A DNA stretch of 64,000 nt, from NCBI GenBank assembly GCA_963971425.1, contig OZ020526.1, positions 5,483,976 to 5,547,975 of the forward strand, written 5' to 3'. The DNA comes from Bryoerythrophyllum caledonicum (lineage: Eukaryota > Streptophyta > Bryopsida > Pottiales > Pottiaceae). Shown in pieces: positions 46,405 through 59,600 of the stretch. Each line of letters starts with the position of its first letter. Within the stretch, counting starts at the first letter, position 1. Made by a program: the position numbers and the translations under genes. The notes under the pieces were generated by a model. That model ran no database searches, was not told the origin of the DNA, and saw only the letters and a list, made by a program, of their open reading frames with translations.

Positions 46405-48461
46405 AGCCCGGCCGGCTGCCACTGACGCCGGGGCAGGCCCGGCACACTCTCCGGTGGGCCAAGGTCCTAGCCCAGATAGGGATCGTGACCTTGGCCACCG
46501 AAGGGGTAAGGGTAGGGGCCGGGGCCAGGGCAGGTCCAGTGGCCGCTTCAGTCTTGGGTTGGGTAGGGGGGTCGGAGAATTTACAGCCCCAATCCCGAAC
46601 AATATAGATTCTTCATCACAGTCTCCCCCCTACGCAAGACTAGATTCAACTATCCATTCCACGGAAGATAATTTTTAAGATGAGGATGATTTTTTCAATG
46701 TGATTGGGGAAGAATTTGTGGATTCTAAAGACTCTGAAAGCATGGGACTTGAAAATGATTCTATGCATGAAAGAAATATTGGAGAGAGAATAGGTACAAA
46801 TGAGCACTATATTGATAGTGATGGTGATGATGGCGGTTCAAATGATGACAATGATGTTATGGAAGTTGATGAAAATCCTGAAAACATTAAATATTTATTT
46901 CGAGACTCGACATGGCAAAAAAATATTTCAACATATGATCCAAAGCCGGAAGACTTTGTTGGACCTTTGGATCCAAGATCATCGTTCCGTTATTTTCCAT
47001 CTATTTTGCAATTATTTCTTCAATTTTGGCCCAATGCTTTATTACAAAACATTGCAAAAGAAACAAATCGGTATGCGCAAACTATGACGGATTCTGGAAA
47101 GACTATGGGGGGTCCCGATTGGGAGGATGATACAATTGCGACCATTCATGTTTTTTTGCCATTTGTTTATACATGGGATGAAAAGACAACCAAATATGAA
47201 AACTTATTGGAAACGAACAGGTTCTATTTTCCATTGTTCTACTATTTCACAACTTATGACAAGGAAAAGATTTTTTGCTTTATTGAGGTGCATTCATATT
47301 ACCGACTCTGCAAACTATGTGAGAGACATAAATTTACCGGGATATGATAAATTGGGCCAAGTTTGATAACTTCTAAATGCAATTAGAGATAATTGTAAGA
47401 ATGTTTGGGAATTAGGTAAATATTGTACCGTGGATGAAATGATGGTTAGATATAAAGGCTCATATAGTCCGTTGCGCCAAAACATGCCCCAAAAACCGCA
47501 AAAATGGGGCATAAAAATTTGGTGTTTGGCATGTTCGCAAACAAAGTATGTTTGGAATTTCGATGTCTATTGTGGTAAAACAAATACTACGGACAATTTA
47601 CCGTCATCTTCTAGGGGAGAGCCAAAATTAGCACATCGAGTTGTTTTAGATTTGGTGCAAGATATTGGACATAGAGGTCGGGTTTTGGTTGTTGATAACT
47701 ATTTTAGTAGTATTGGATTATTCATGGATCTATTAGAGCGTGGTATTTATGCTACGGGTACTATGAGATCCAAAAGGGTGGGATTACCTTCTAGATGTAA
47801 AAACGTGAAATATTTCATGAAAAAACCCCAAGGTAAATATTCGTGGAGAATGCATGAGAGTAGGAAAATTGCATGTGTGATTTGGAAGGACAAAAAACCG
47901 GTTATTATTTTATCTACGCATTCAATGCCTAGAGGTCTTCCAGGATTTTTACTTGACACGGTCCCTCGCCGGAATGGAGCAATTCGTGAACATATAATGA
48001 CATCGCCAATTCATATTGAATACACTACTTATATGCGGGGTGTAGATGTAGCGGACCAACTTTGGGCATCTTATTCTACGCAAAATAGAACACATAAATG
48101 GTGGCATAGAATATTATTTTTCCTTCTCAATGATATGACTATAGTCAATATGTTTATCATTTATCTTCAAAAATGCAAGAGTACAAGACCTCCAAGAATA
48201 CCAATGACACATTTGGAATTCCGAGAAGACCTGTACAAAATGCTTACTCGAAATTGGCACGGAGGACAAGATTTGACTATGATGCATAATTCATGAAAAA
48301 TACACTATCCGATATTCACTAAACATAATCGTAGAATATGTGTAGTGTGTGAATGTAAAGTCCGCCCTCGATGCTATTGCCCTACATGTGATAAATTTAT
48401 GTGTTTTAGAAATGGATGTTTCATGTTCTACCATGAACACCTAAATTCTATTGATTATTAA
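46405..48461 (+). pseudogene. piggyBac-type transposase, broken
   Basis: The family excises and inserts elements at TTAA with a DDD catalytic core. Visible blocks: FVGPLDPRSSFRYF and ETNRYA (46950-47080), MTRKRFFALLRCIH near 47265, TVDEMMVRYKG (near 47430), KPQKWGIKIW, VLVVDNYFSS (near 47690) and MRGVDVADQL-WASYS (near 48035). A C-terminal Cys-rich finger (CVVCECKVRPRCYCPTC, about 48340-48400) ends at TAA 48459-48461. Lesions are a TAA at 46676, a frame change near 47265, a TGA at 47364 and a TGA at 48294. The Gly/Arg-rich N-terminus (46480-46560) follows the gap. Terminal repeats were not found. Confidence 0.93.
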
Positions 48462-48529
48462 TTTTTAAACGTTATGTATATAACTATATGTATTCTTTAA
48501 TACATATAGTTATATTTATATATATACAT

Positions 48530-48531
<2 letters not shown>

Positions 48532-48561
<30 letters not shown>
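48532..48561. repeat. (TA)n microsatellite
   Basis: About 15 uninterrupted TA units lie just after the piggyBac-type gene. Confidence 0.95.
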
Positions 48562-48563
<2 letters not shown>

Positions 48564-48599
48564 GTATATGTGGATTCTATAAAATGATAAATTTTGTTC

Positions 48600-49000
48600 T
48601 ATTACATTTTTGTGTATATGTGGGTTTGTAGCTTTATAGGTTTGTAGATTTGAGAGTTTGTAAACTTGTGGGTTTCTGGATATATGAAATTCAGAATTTC
48701 CAGGTTTGTGCATTTTTGAGTTGTGGCTTTATGAGTTTGTGAATTTGCAGATTGCTAGATTTTTAGGTTTCTAAAGTTATGAGTTTTAGTGTTTCTTAAT
48801 TTGTAGATATATGAGTTTGTTGATATACGAGTTTATGATTTTGTGAGTATGGGTTTGTAGGTTTAGGGAAATATGGATTTTGAAGTTTGTGTGTTTGTGC
48901 ATAAGGGGGTTCGTGGGTTTGTGAATGTGTGGGTTTTCACATTTACCGGTTTATAAATTATGGATTTGTAAATTTGTGCATTTGTGCATTTGAAAGTCAT
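48600..49000. repeat. GGTTTGTRG-type degenerate array
   Basis: About 30 loosely spaced variants of (G)GGTTTGTAG / GAGTTTGTGAATTTG recur with a spacing of roughly 10-16 bp. The plus strand is strongly G/T-rich and C-poor here. No coding potential is seen. Confidence 0.75.
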
Positions 49001-50330
49001 ATCCTTGAGTAATTTATCACTACTTCCATCTATCAACACAAAATTTGGCTATACTTATAGAAGGAATGGATGTATACAAAATATAGATCATACTACCTAT
49101 ACTATAATTGAACTTATTATTATGTGTATATTATTATAAATAGAATTATTATTTCATATTATAAATAATATTATTGTTATCTACTATGGATACAATTATT
49201 GTATAAATATTATAAATAAAATTATTATATTTAAGCTATAAATACGAGTATTGTTACTAATTTCTTTACTACTTCCATCCACCGACGTTAGGGTTTGTCG
49301 TCTTGGGGATGGTTGATACATTTGGTCTTCAGAAAAATAGAGTTTTCTTCATCTAGTCGTTTGAATGGAGTAGCTAAAGTACACCAATCCTATTATGTAT
49401 AGTAGAACAACCCAAAATCTATGATTGGTACTAAAGTGAGTGGTAGTGTGCCCATAGGTCATCACATCATGTACACATTTATTGATCAAAGCATAAGCAA
49501 TCTAAAATAGGGCTACCATCATCTTTCAAATCTAGGATGGGTATAGAAGATAGCAATTTAGCATCATATGTAAATTTTGGATTGTTTAACCCTAGTGTAG
49601 ACAACAATATTTGGAATGTCTAATCTATTTGAAATTGTATGATTTCTTGCACACATACTCATATGCATACAAATAAGTTATTGATCTTGACATGCATATG
49701 TTACATGATAATTTTCGTAAGTGACAAACATGACTTTTGAGTTCACACTATATAGAAAGAATTATACAAAGTTGTGAAAAGAACTTGTAGTAAGTTATGT
49801 TTCAATGATTTTGTACATGACGCTCAATTCGCTCCATCCACTCTTGAGATGATAGCAATGGGTATAATATAGAGTATTGCTAATAAAAGGAAAATTATGA
49901 TAAGTGAAAAATATTGCTTCACTAACATGTACATGCAAATTTAATATGTAAAGCATGAAGAAAAAGATTGTGATTCAACTCATATTAGGAAAAATAATTG
50001 AATGCAATATAATCAAAAGCAAAAATATAAGATCTAATTCAATTTTGTTACACATTACAAATAATGTTAGAATAAGATATCTTGGAATAACATATTGTAT
50101 CATTTTGCAAAAATAATCAGAGATGTAGTAGGAAGTGAGATGACATGCTAAAACGCTCCATGTTTTCAGGTGAGGAGAAGTGAGGAGTTAGTCGCAAAAA
50201 CACACATTTGAGTTGCCAAGAGGTATTGGGCTTGGTGAATGTCCTCTCTTTTGCAGTGTTTTTGTGTATGTGTGGATGGTGGAACGCCCATGTGTTGGAA
50301 GGACAAACAAGGAGAGATCTGAGTTGAGTT
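49001..50330. other. AT-rich intergenic region
   Basis: No gene is seen. TTATTATAAATA-type AT repeats lie at 49120-49250. Confidence 0.5.
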
Positions 50331-50399
50331 AGGCGTCAAAGTGTATATTTTGTGTGTGGAGATCGTTAGAGGTACAGTGAAAGCAAGGGGAACCTTTGT

Positions 50400-52169
50400 G
50401 TTGGCTATTCAGATCTAACACCATTGTACTCACTACACGTTCTACACTAGCTAGATTCAATCTATGCAACGGGATTAAAGCGGTCCTCTTCCACCTACTC
50501 CTCCCCCCCTCCCCCCTGGAAACCTTAGAACGCACTAAAGTGATAGATCGACCAGATCCAGCGCAGTTGCGCTACCATAGATGCACAATACTAGAGGTAA
50601 ACAAAATAGGCAAATCACTAGATCCACATTGCACAAGTCCACACTTCGCACGCACGTAGACAGACATTACACACCGACCTAACAAAGCACAGGATCCAGT
50701 CCAAGTCCGCCCAGATCTACCCAAACAGCTCGCCTCACCACAGCAGCAAGGGAGCAAGGTGGCACCCACACAGAAACGCAAGACAGCCGTCTCACCACGA
50801 CAACAGGAGATCACCGAGGCAGCTGCACAAGATCACAAGACAGCCGTCCCACCATAGCAGCAGAACACGGAGACCTCCCCACCGAAACGCAAGACACAGG
50901 ATTCGACACATGCCCTTCTAGTTCTGCCCCGACAGTCCGATTCACAGGAGCAGCAGGACGAAGTAGATCCACCGCCAAGCAAACAGCAGACGTGCACCGC
51001 GACACAGCTGCCAACAAAGGACAACAAAATCATCAAAAGTAGGCCCATTCTAAACCCAACTCCTCCATTCTGTTATATTCCATTTTCATACTGCAAGCCT
51101 CACCCTCTCTATCATGTGCATTACCTCTCTAAGATTAAATCATGCACCTCACGTCACAATAAAACAGTAAAACAACATAACACCACACGAACTCCACTCA
51201 CAGTAAAAGAAACTAGGATAACACTACAAATTCTACACACGTATTACAAAAAAGTTAAAAGACCTCACACCTCCTGGAAGTACTTGGTGTCCTGCGCAGA
51301 TTTTGCAACAAAGGCCGAAGAAGCAGTCTCCAACCAACGACCTCCTACATACCACCATCCAAGAAACCAGTCTCAAAATACCACCGCCTACAAACAACCA
51401 AGTCGACCGACAACAGGGACAAACCGAGGCCTAGGTGTTTGAACTAGCACGCTCCACACGAAGACCAAAAACCAGGCTTGCTCCTCTCCCAAACCTCACC
51501 CTGTTTTAATACATTGCATTCCCACTTTTAATACCAGGGTGAACACTCACACTAATAGAGCACATAGATTCAAAAAAAAAAAAACATACTAACAAATCAA
51601 GCGTAGGTATAGCAAACTTACCAGCTGCAGGTCACTTCCAAGAGCGGAAGCGCTGGTGAATTTCCCAGAGGATCCAAGAAGCTGAAGCCCTGCTTAAATA
51701 CCAACAGGGAGACAACCTACAACACAGCCAGCGTGAAGCTCGAGGAAAGAAGAACACCTTTCGAGCAATACGCCTCCTTGACGACGTGCAACGCCACACA
51801 CTCGGCAGCCATGCACCAACCGGCAACTGTGTAACCAGGCATCAGCTCCCCACCAACCCCAGCAACAGGACCCCCAAACAATATACCTCCCGAGCAGCGC
51901 CCTCCCGGGCAAGAAGCCAACACCTCTCCGAAGTGAGCCAACAGCATACCCCTCCGGAACCGACGTCCAACTGGAGCCAAGCAGAGCACCCCTCCGAAAC
52001 CGACGTCCAACACAGCCGAGCGCCGAGACCTGCAAGAAACATACCAAGGCGTCAAGACACAACATACATAGGAGCAACCTTACGGAGTGCAGCAACCTTA
52101 CCACGCTCCACCAACGAACCCCACCACAACAACACTGAGCATCTCACGGAATGAGATAGTTGTCCCCTT
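50400..52169 (+). other. probable 5' UTR of the LINE
   Basis: C/A-rich on the plus strand, with partial internal repeats such as AAGACAGCCGTC(T/C)CACCA (twice at 50785-50855) and TCCGAAACCGACGTCCAAC (near 51955 and 51995). An A tract lies near 51575. Long minus-strand open frames here look like composition artefacts. Confidence 0.5.
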
Positions 52170-54716
52170 ATGAACCCTAGACCTGACCAGACCCTCCCAA
52201 AAACAAAGGAAGCCCCCCAAACGGACCCTGCAACCCCTCAACCGACCACACCAGCCCTTGACACTACCAAGACAAGTGCAAGCATAAGGAGGACGCGCCC
52301 CACAATCCCCACACCGAGGGTCAGCAGCAGACTCACAAGACAGGAGAAGAAGAGGCGCATGGAACAGGAACAAGATAAGTACACCGCTCCCTCTCGCCTG
52401 TCCTTGCTAACAACAGTCTCCGACCCTATCGCGCAGGCCCCCAACAAACGACGTCGGCTGAGGTGCGTACTCCATCTCAAACTTCAGCCATCCCCGTCCC
52501 CACAAGCACAAGACAAGGGAGTTGCCCCTCCCCGCCTGCCTTCAACGCCAACACCAAACTCCGACTCGCAAACCCACAACAAGCGCCGACCACAGAAGCA
52601 GGATCCCCGACTCGAACCCCAGCCATCTCCCCTCCCAAAGGTACACACCAAGAACGACGCGCACTCCCGACGACTCTGGAGACACCAAGACACCGACTCC
52701 GAACCACCCGCCTCTGGCAAGAGCCAGCAGCTGCGAGCAAAACCACAGGGCGAACCTCAACCATCGCTGCTCTCACGGGCCCAGGCCCGCAACAAGAACG
52801 TTGCAAGAGCCCCCCCTCGGCTACTGATACTGCAGGCAGACTCCGACTCTGACTCCGTGCAGGCCCCCACCGGTCGCTTCAGAGGAGAAGGTCTTGAGCT
52901 GGCCTCCATCAGTTGCGTCGGAGGAGATGGCCTCGAGCTGGCCCCCATCAATCACATCAGAAGCGAGAGGAAGAGAACCACATGTACCACATCATCAGAA
53001 GAGATGTCTGACAACGCGCCCCCAGCACCCCAAGCCTTTCACAGAGGCTTCTCAGACAGCCAACTCAAACTTTTTCAAGAAACCAAGGCAGTAGACATGG
53101 AGGTGGAAAGCTCCTCAGAGACTTCCAAAAGGTCCACCGAAGCCAAGAAGGACAATCCCTCTACAGGAGAAGCCCCAACCCCCACGAAGAAAGCCAGAGG
53201 TAACTCTATACCCCTACTTCAAGTTTCTGTACCAGATTTTTCCTCCTTTCGTTTTTGGTTGGGTTTCTCCACCATGGAGAAACTTGCAATTGATGAAGGA
53301 CAAGAACCTTTGTTTAGTGATGAGAGCGTCCTAGATATGATTACTCTAGGCACGCCCAAGGAAGAAGCAGAGGAGGCTATGAGCGCCAACGTGGCATATC
53401 CAAGAATCCCACAACTATTATATTCTTCTACACGAAGCGACAACATCGTGGGGCAACATTATAACCTAACACAGGTACCATTTGACATCCCTACCTCCCC
53501 TGAGACTGGTCTCTCCTTTGACTTTCAAGTGGCAATTCACTTTGAATTGCCACAACACCCTATGTTTCACGAGGATGTAAGGAAGCTCACTATTGCTAGA
53601 CTAGAGCACATGAGGATACCCCTTGGCAATAGTTTGATAGACCCCATCGCAATCCTATGCAAGGGAGTCAAAAAATATGGCAAAAGCATATGGTCAGGAA
53701 TTATCAAGCTCCACCTCCTCAGACCTGAGGTGGACGCCATTGCATTACTTAGAGGCACGAGATACTTTATCCTACGCTTGGACCCACTAGGACCAGCCTC
53801 CAGGGGAAAGGTATGCAAGACTTTTTACGCGGTGGCGCGGAAGAACTTGTCTGTGAAGATCAAGAGTGATAATCTTAAAGGGGTGACTGCACATTCCTTT
53901 TTTCATGATATAGTAGCTCATGGGTTCTCAAGGAAGTTGGAGTTTGAGGTTACAGACGTACAGAAAGCCGAGAACGAATCCCATGCCTTCATTGTGGCCC
54001 CAACTCCACAACAAGCCAAGAAGTTCAAAGTCCATAGCATCACCACACACTAGGAGATATTATCGGCAAAAGCCTCGAGCTCTGACATCATATCAGCTGC
54101 TAATAGAGCAAAGAAAGATGCCCTCACAGTGACACTTTCACATCTCCTCATACTAACCAGTGTGGCAGAAACCACAGAGGCCATTCACAAGGTTTTCGGG
54201 GATAATATGATATCCATATGGTTTCATAAGCAAGAAGGAGGGAAGTATAATGGTGGAGCCAACGTACAACTCTTAAACCCCATTGTCTATAGACAATTCT
54301 TGCACAAAACCTTCATCATAGGGAGACACCAAGTAGAGATCTCATCCCACCGTCGTAGCCTAGAGGGCGCAAATCCCCCCTCTCTCACTCTAGTGGAGAA
54401 ATGGGGGTTTAACGACATCAACAAAGCCCTTGTGAATACGGTGGCATCCATCCAAGTAGCCCCCGCCTCCTCTGGCATCACTCGATCGGAAATGGCCTCC
54501 ATTATGGAAGCAGGAAACCAAAAAATGCGACAGGAGCTCACCACCCTCCGCGAAGACATCATCAAAGAAACAAGGGCTTATATTGACAACAGTGCACGAG
54601 AACTCCAAGACAAATTCGCTAATGTGGAGAGTTTGATGACTTCTACACTACTTGCAATACAAGACATCACCAGAGCTAAAGCCCCAACCCTTGGAGATTC
54701 GTCAAACGTGGACTGA
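52170..54716 (+). pseudogene. LINE ORF1-type protein with one in-frame TAG
   Basis: One frame runs for 849 codons, interrupted only by TAG at 54051-54053. Residues 1-290 are Pro/Arg/Ser-rich and contain about four degenerate ~45-50-residue repeats (NKRRRLR, QPSP(S/L)P, APPRL blocks), suited to RNA binding. A duplicated GLELA(S/P)I motif follows. Residues ~345-630 form an ordered region I do not recognise. After the TAG the frame continues with an ordered block and a C-terminal coiled coil (RQELTTLREDIIKETRAYI). A basic, coiled-coil-bearing protein upstream of RT is typical of LINE ORF1. The TAG may be a mutation or a readthrough site. Confidence 0.65.
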
Positions 54717-56226
54717 CCACGGACTATAGACAGATTTTTGAACACCCTAGAGCTTTGTGGGTGAGTAGCAATGACCTCCTCCAAATTATGATTACCTTAA
54801 ACACACCTCCTCATCACCATATTATAGACTTAACTTCTATTACCATAATACACTTCATTAGCCTACCTCCCCCCTCTTGTTCTCCTCCCATTCTCTCAAT
54901 ATACTCTTTATCTACACTAGTCCACACATTCTCACCTACCTCCTCTCAATACTATGTCATAGGTACAACTCTCGTTAACATAGACTACTATACCCACCTT
55001 CCCACTCCTTCATGTTTTTCTTATAATATCACAATATTTTTCTTATCTCCATCAACATCCCCTCTATCACATAACTCTACACACACCAATAGTCACATAC
55101 CACAACACATATTGTATTGTTTTAATTTCTCTCCCATTAAAAGTTTGTTGCCTAAATATTTCACATAGACTAAATATCTCTCTCTCACCTCTAGTGGTTC
55201 AACTCTCCCTTAGATACTCTATCAATCACATCTATATGTCAAACAAATCTAGAAATAAGACACATAATACATATAGCTCTTACACTTCAAGAATTAGTGT
55301 ACACCTTTATTGCCTATGGAATTTTACTACATCTACATATATACACCACACATACAAAATCTCTTTGAGCACACACTTCCTTTGGGAGAATGCATACAAA
55401 CAGTAGAAACCACAGACCAATACAAAACCAACAGACAATACATGGCAAGAAATCATTACCTCAAACATGCCCAATACAAAAAAAAACCGCATGGAACCCA
55501 CATTATCTCTCACTCAAAACCACTCCACAATCACGTATGTTTCCACCACAAACAAACCTCTATATAAACACAAACAAAACCACAAAGAGTTACATATCCT
55601 CAAGCACACATACCAACATAACCCAAAACACCACACATCCACAAATAAAACTACCAACATAAAATCACATTCAAAAAACAAAAACATTAGAAAACACAAC
55701 GAAAAAACTAACAAAAACTTTAGTTCAGGATATAGCATGAAATACAAATTACAAACGAAACACTACATTAATAAAAATAAAAATAAAATAAAAAAGGGGG
55801 GGCAAAAAAACACAACATTTAAAATAGAATACAATATGGAACACACCATAGAGCACAAAATAAACAACACACCATCCCATACAAAAAAATACCATACAGA
55901 CACATACATAAATTATGATATAAACCCAAACACAATAACAAGTACAGGTACTACACATAAAACCCAAGGCAACACCCTATACATAAATATACCAAGCATC
56001 ACATACAAAAAAACTCAAACAAATAGGACAAAAAATGATAAAAGAACACACAGAAAAACACACAACAAAATATATACACACAAATACCTATACATAAATA
56101 CAAACACGCACACACATACATACAAAACATCAAAAGAACAAATAGATACAAACAATTAATCACACCATAATATAAACAAAAAACAACACAAAAAACAACA
56201 CAAAAAACACAACTCCAAGACCATAA
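54717..56226 (+). other. inter-ORF spacer of the LINE
   Basis: The stretch is first T/C-rich (54790-55170), then extremely A/C-rich and almost G-free on the plus strand (55390-56330). A 230-codon frame at 55467-56159 is Lys/Thr/Asn/His-rich and looks like a product of composition. No conserved domain is seen. Confidence 0.5.
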
Positions 56227-56655
56227 GAAGACACCAAAAAAACAAAAAAAACAACAACAACAACAACACACACACAATACACACGGAAATCAAAAACTCC
56301 AAAACACACCACCAATCCCAAACACACAAAACTCCTATTGCTTCTTAGCGGAGACATAGAATCCAACCCAGGACCCATGCCGAATATACTAAAAAGACAC
56401 CCTACATCACATAAGAAAAATGCTAAAATATACTTCATACCAAATACCATAAAATTCCAACCGGAATATAAACATATTACAAAATCCTTCGCACCTTTCT
56501 TCAAAACCACACATACATTACACCGCATACACAATAATACATACCCTAACATTGCTCAATTCATACAACAAAAAATTATACACCCATCACCCCACATCCT
56601 ATATGCCCTAGTAATCACCACTCATCCACACAAAATACATGCAACCACCTCCTAA
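56227..56655 (+). CDS. ORF2 N-terminal region with 2A-like peptide
   Basis: This frame is open from the TAA at 56224-56226 to TAA at 56653-56655. It encodes a Thr/Lys/His-rich lead, then LLLLLSGDIESNPGP ending at 56376. The motif matches the 2A consensus D-x-E-x-N-P-G-P, at which ribosomes skip the Gly-Pro bond and release the upstream peptide. No ATG precedes the motif in this frame, so the start is unclear; TTG or an upstream frame is possible. A frame change before 56655 would join it to the endonuclease frame, which is open from upstream of 56643. 2A-like motifs at the ORF2 N-terminus are known in other LINE clades. Confidence 0.7.
   Translation, partial: EDTKKTKKTTTTTTHTQYTRKSKTPKHTTNPKHTKLLLLLSGDIESNPGPMPNILKRHPTSHKKNAKIYFIPNTIKFQPEYKHITKSFAPFFKTTHTLHRIHNNTYPNIAQFIQQKIIHPSPHILYALVITTHPHKIHATTS
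56350..56376 (+). promoter_or_regulatory. 2A-like ribosome-skipping motif (GDIESNPGP)
   Basis: The nine codons spell G-D-I-E-S-N-P-G-P and are followed by Met. All invariant residues of the 2A consensus are present, and the preceding Leu-rich stretch fits the helical part of known 2A peptides. Confidence 0.8.
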
Positions 56656-59600
56656 ATCCACAAAACTTAAACACAACCGCATGGACCAATACACTACTAC
56701 AAAATCTACTAAACCTACAAAATCCACCAGAACGACACATCCACATCACGCACCCCTGTATAAAGTTTCTTGCAGATAACCAAAATATTATAAACCATGA
56801 AAAATCAATACATAAAGACCTATATGACTTTGTACATAATCAAACCATACCTCCCACAAATGATACAATAAAACTAAAATTCCCTTACCTCCCTAACAAC
56901 CTCATAAATGAATCACTAAAATGTCTAGACCCTATACTAGAATACACCCACCCGCCCCCACCTCTTCCCTACATCCCTCCTCAAAATCAAAATACCAACT
57001 CAAGTCAAGAAAATACTTACATAATCACATGGAATGCCTCCTCTCTAAACACTGCCCTACCTAGCTTACAAACTTTGATCACAAGCACAACCACGCCACC
57101 AGCCCTCATAGTTATACAAGAAACAAAACTAACCGCCTCAAAATCTACAAAATATATACAAAACATATTCCAAAACTACAAACTCATCTTTAACAACACA
57201 CATGCACTAACAAGATGCATCCAACAACGGAGACCATACACACCGGGCCGCGGAGGCCTCCTTACACTAATACACAAAAAATATGTCTTCCCAGGCAACA
57301 TCAACAAAATCCCTACATCAATGCACATATCACCATACATACAAATAATCCAAATCAATAATCACCCATTACAACCATGGCTAATCTTTCACATGTATAT
57401 GCCATCCCATCCCGAAGATACTAGACTTATCTTAGACATACAAAACATTATTACATCCCAAATTAACAATAATCCAAATCATACGTACCTACTATGTGGA
57501 GACTTCAATAGAGATATAGCGCTAATTGGCCGCCAAAATGGTGATCATAACACCCCCCCTCAGAACGTTGATTACCAATGGTGTCGCTTCACAGAAAGCC
57601 TAAATTTCACTTACATCAATATCGATACACAATTTTCTAGACAAGGTGGCTATAATTATAGTGATTGGAGTCTAATAGATGGATTCTATATAAATACAAA
57701 CAACAATATACAATACACTTCCACAACAAACAAAAATATTATCCTCAACTCGGACCACTCACTAGTACAACTACACATCCCAAACAACACTTTAATTAAT
57801 AGAACTCCTACAATCCTAAACAATGACACTATACGTATACTCAACCCCATTCCAATAAACAACATAGAAAAATTCAACACAACATTCTTCGAAGAAAACT
57901 CCACACATATAGACTCCCTCATAAACACCCTCGAAAACAATAGTCAATTAACACGAACACAATGGCAAGAAGCATGCCACACCCTAGACAAACTTATCAA
58001 TAAAATCTCTGATACACTAGAACAAACTTGTAGAGCACACCCAATACCTCAAATGACAAATAGAACTTCTCAACAAGGCGGGTACTTACCCCGTAAACTT
58101 TCTAAAACATGGAAACAACACCTAACCACATACCATACTATACGGAAAACCATTAGAATTGTAAAAAGCAACCCTCAATGGCGTAATCACCCCATATGCA
58201 ACGAACTACTAACTATACATCACACCCAAATACCCATCCCACCGCCCCCGGACCTTCCCCACGATACATGGATAAAAGATATTGCACTAATTGCAAAAAA
58301 CGCCAACATACAAGCCCGGAAAGTAACCACAAAATACGCCAAAAATAACATTAAAAAAGCCATATCAAAATATAGACAATTATATAAAATCAGCCCAAAA
58401 AAAATTAACAAAAAATTCTTTAAAAACCTTGAATCCCCGCCAATGGATTGTATCACAGACCAATATAACAATATTCTAACTAGCCCCGATGACATTGTGA
58501 ATGAAATATTCAACCAACAAACAAAAATCAACAGACCAACAATAACAACATGTAATTACCAACTACAACATGCAACAGAATGTACATGCGCAGTACGCCA
58601 ATACCCATGGCATGACCTGGATGGATATACCCTTGACAAACGGGGCGAACCAGAAATTCCAACACATAAATACCTCAAGAGAGCCACATACGATACATGC
58701 CTCCAAAATCTTGGAAATAATAAAGCCCCAGGCCCAGACCGCATACCAAACTCAATACTCAAAAACATGCCTCCAAGATTTCATAAACTACTATTCCTAT
58801 TCTTCTCTCACAGCTATAAGCAAAAACAAATACCAAACTCATGGAAAACAAGTACAACAATTCTACTATACAAAAAAGGCGATCCGTCCATACTACCCAA
58901 TCATAGGCCAATTGCACTAGCTAACACAATATATAAACTTTTTACTAGTACACTCACCCACCTACTTTCCTCATACGGCGAAAAATTCAAAATCCTACAT
59001 GATAGTCAAGAAGGATTTAGAGCGGAGAGATGTACCGCACGACAAATACAAACTATAATAGCCGCACTAGAAGACGCAAAATTTACTAACCAAGATATAA
59101 ACATACTATACGTAGACTTCAAAAATGCCTTTGGCTCAATTGACCATGCCAGACTTCTAGCAATAATGACAGACCTTGGATACCCAAAAGAGGCAACTAC
59201 ACTTGTTGGAAATATCTATTCCAAATCATCTACCTGCTATACCGGTGAACACTTTGGGAAAACAAAACCTATACCCATCCAAAGAGGAACTATACAAGGA
59301 GACACCCTCAACCCATACCTATTTATTATATTTTTAGAACCACTACTTAGATGGCTAAAAAGAGGCAATAACGGATATACTTTTGGCACATCACAAGTCA
59401 CAATAAACTCCGCCGCATACGCGGATGACCTAGCCACCATAACTAACAAAATCAAATCAATCCAAATACAACTCAATAAAATCGATAGATATTGTAGATG
59501 GGTTGGCATGGATGTGGGAGTCCCAAAATGCGCCGCCACCGGATGCCCAAACAAATCTAAATTGAACCCTACCACTTTCAAAGCCCTAATGCAAACCTCT

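Noticed and set aside
46054..46602. Open frames spanning the run of N
   Set aside because: Translation through 200 unknown bases has no meaning.
50572..52480. Minus-strand Cys/Gly-rich frames opposite the LINE 5' region
   Set aside because: Antisense shadows of C-rich sequence without conserved motifs.
55467..56159. 230-codon plus-strand frame as a LINE gene
   Set aside because: Lys/Thr/Asn/His-only composition in a nearly G-free stretch; stops are rare there by composition and no domain is seen.
55999..56552. Minus-strand Cys/Val/Phe-rich frames as membrane proteins
   Set aside because: They are the complement of A/C-rich LINE sequence; hydrophobic content follows from composition.
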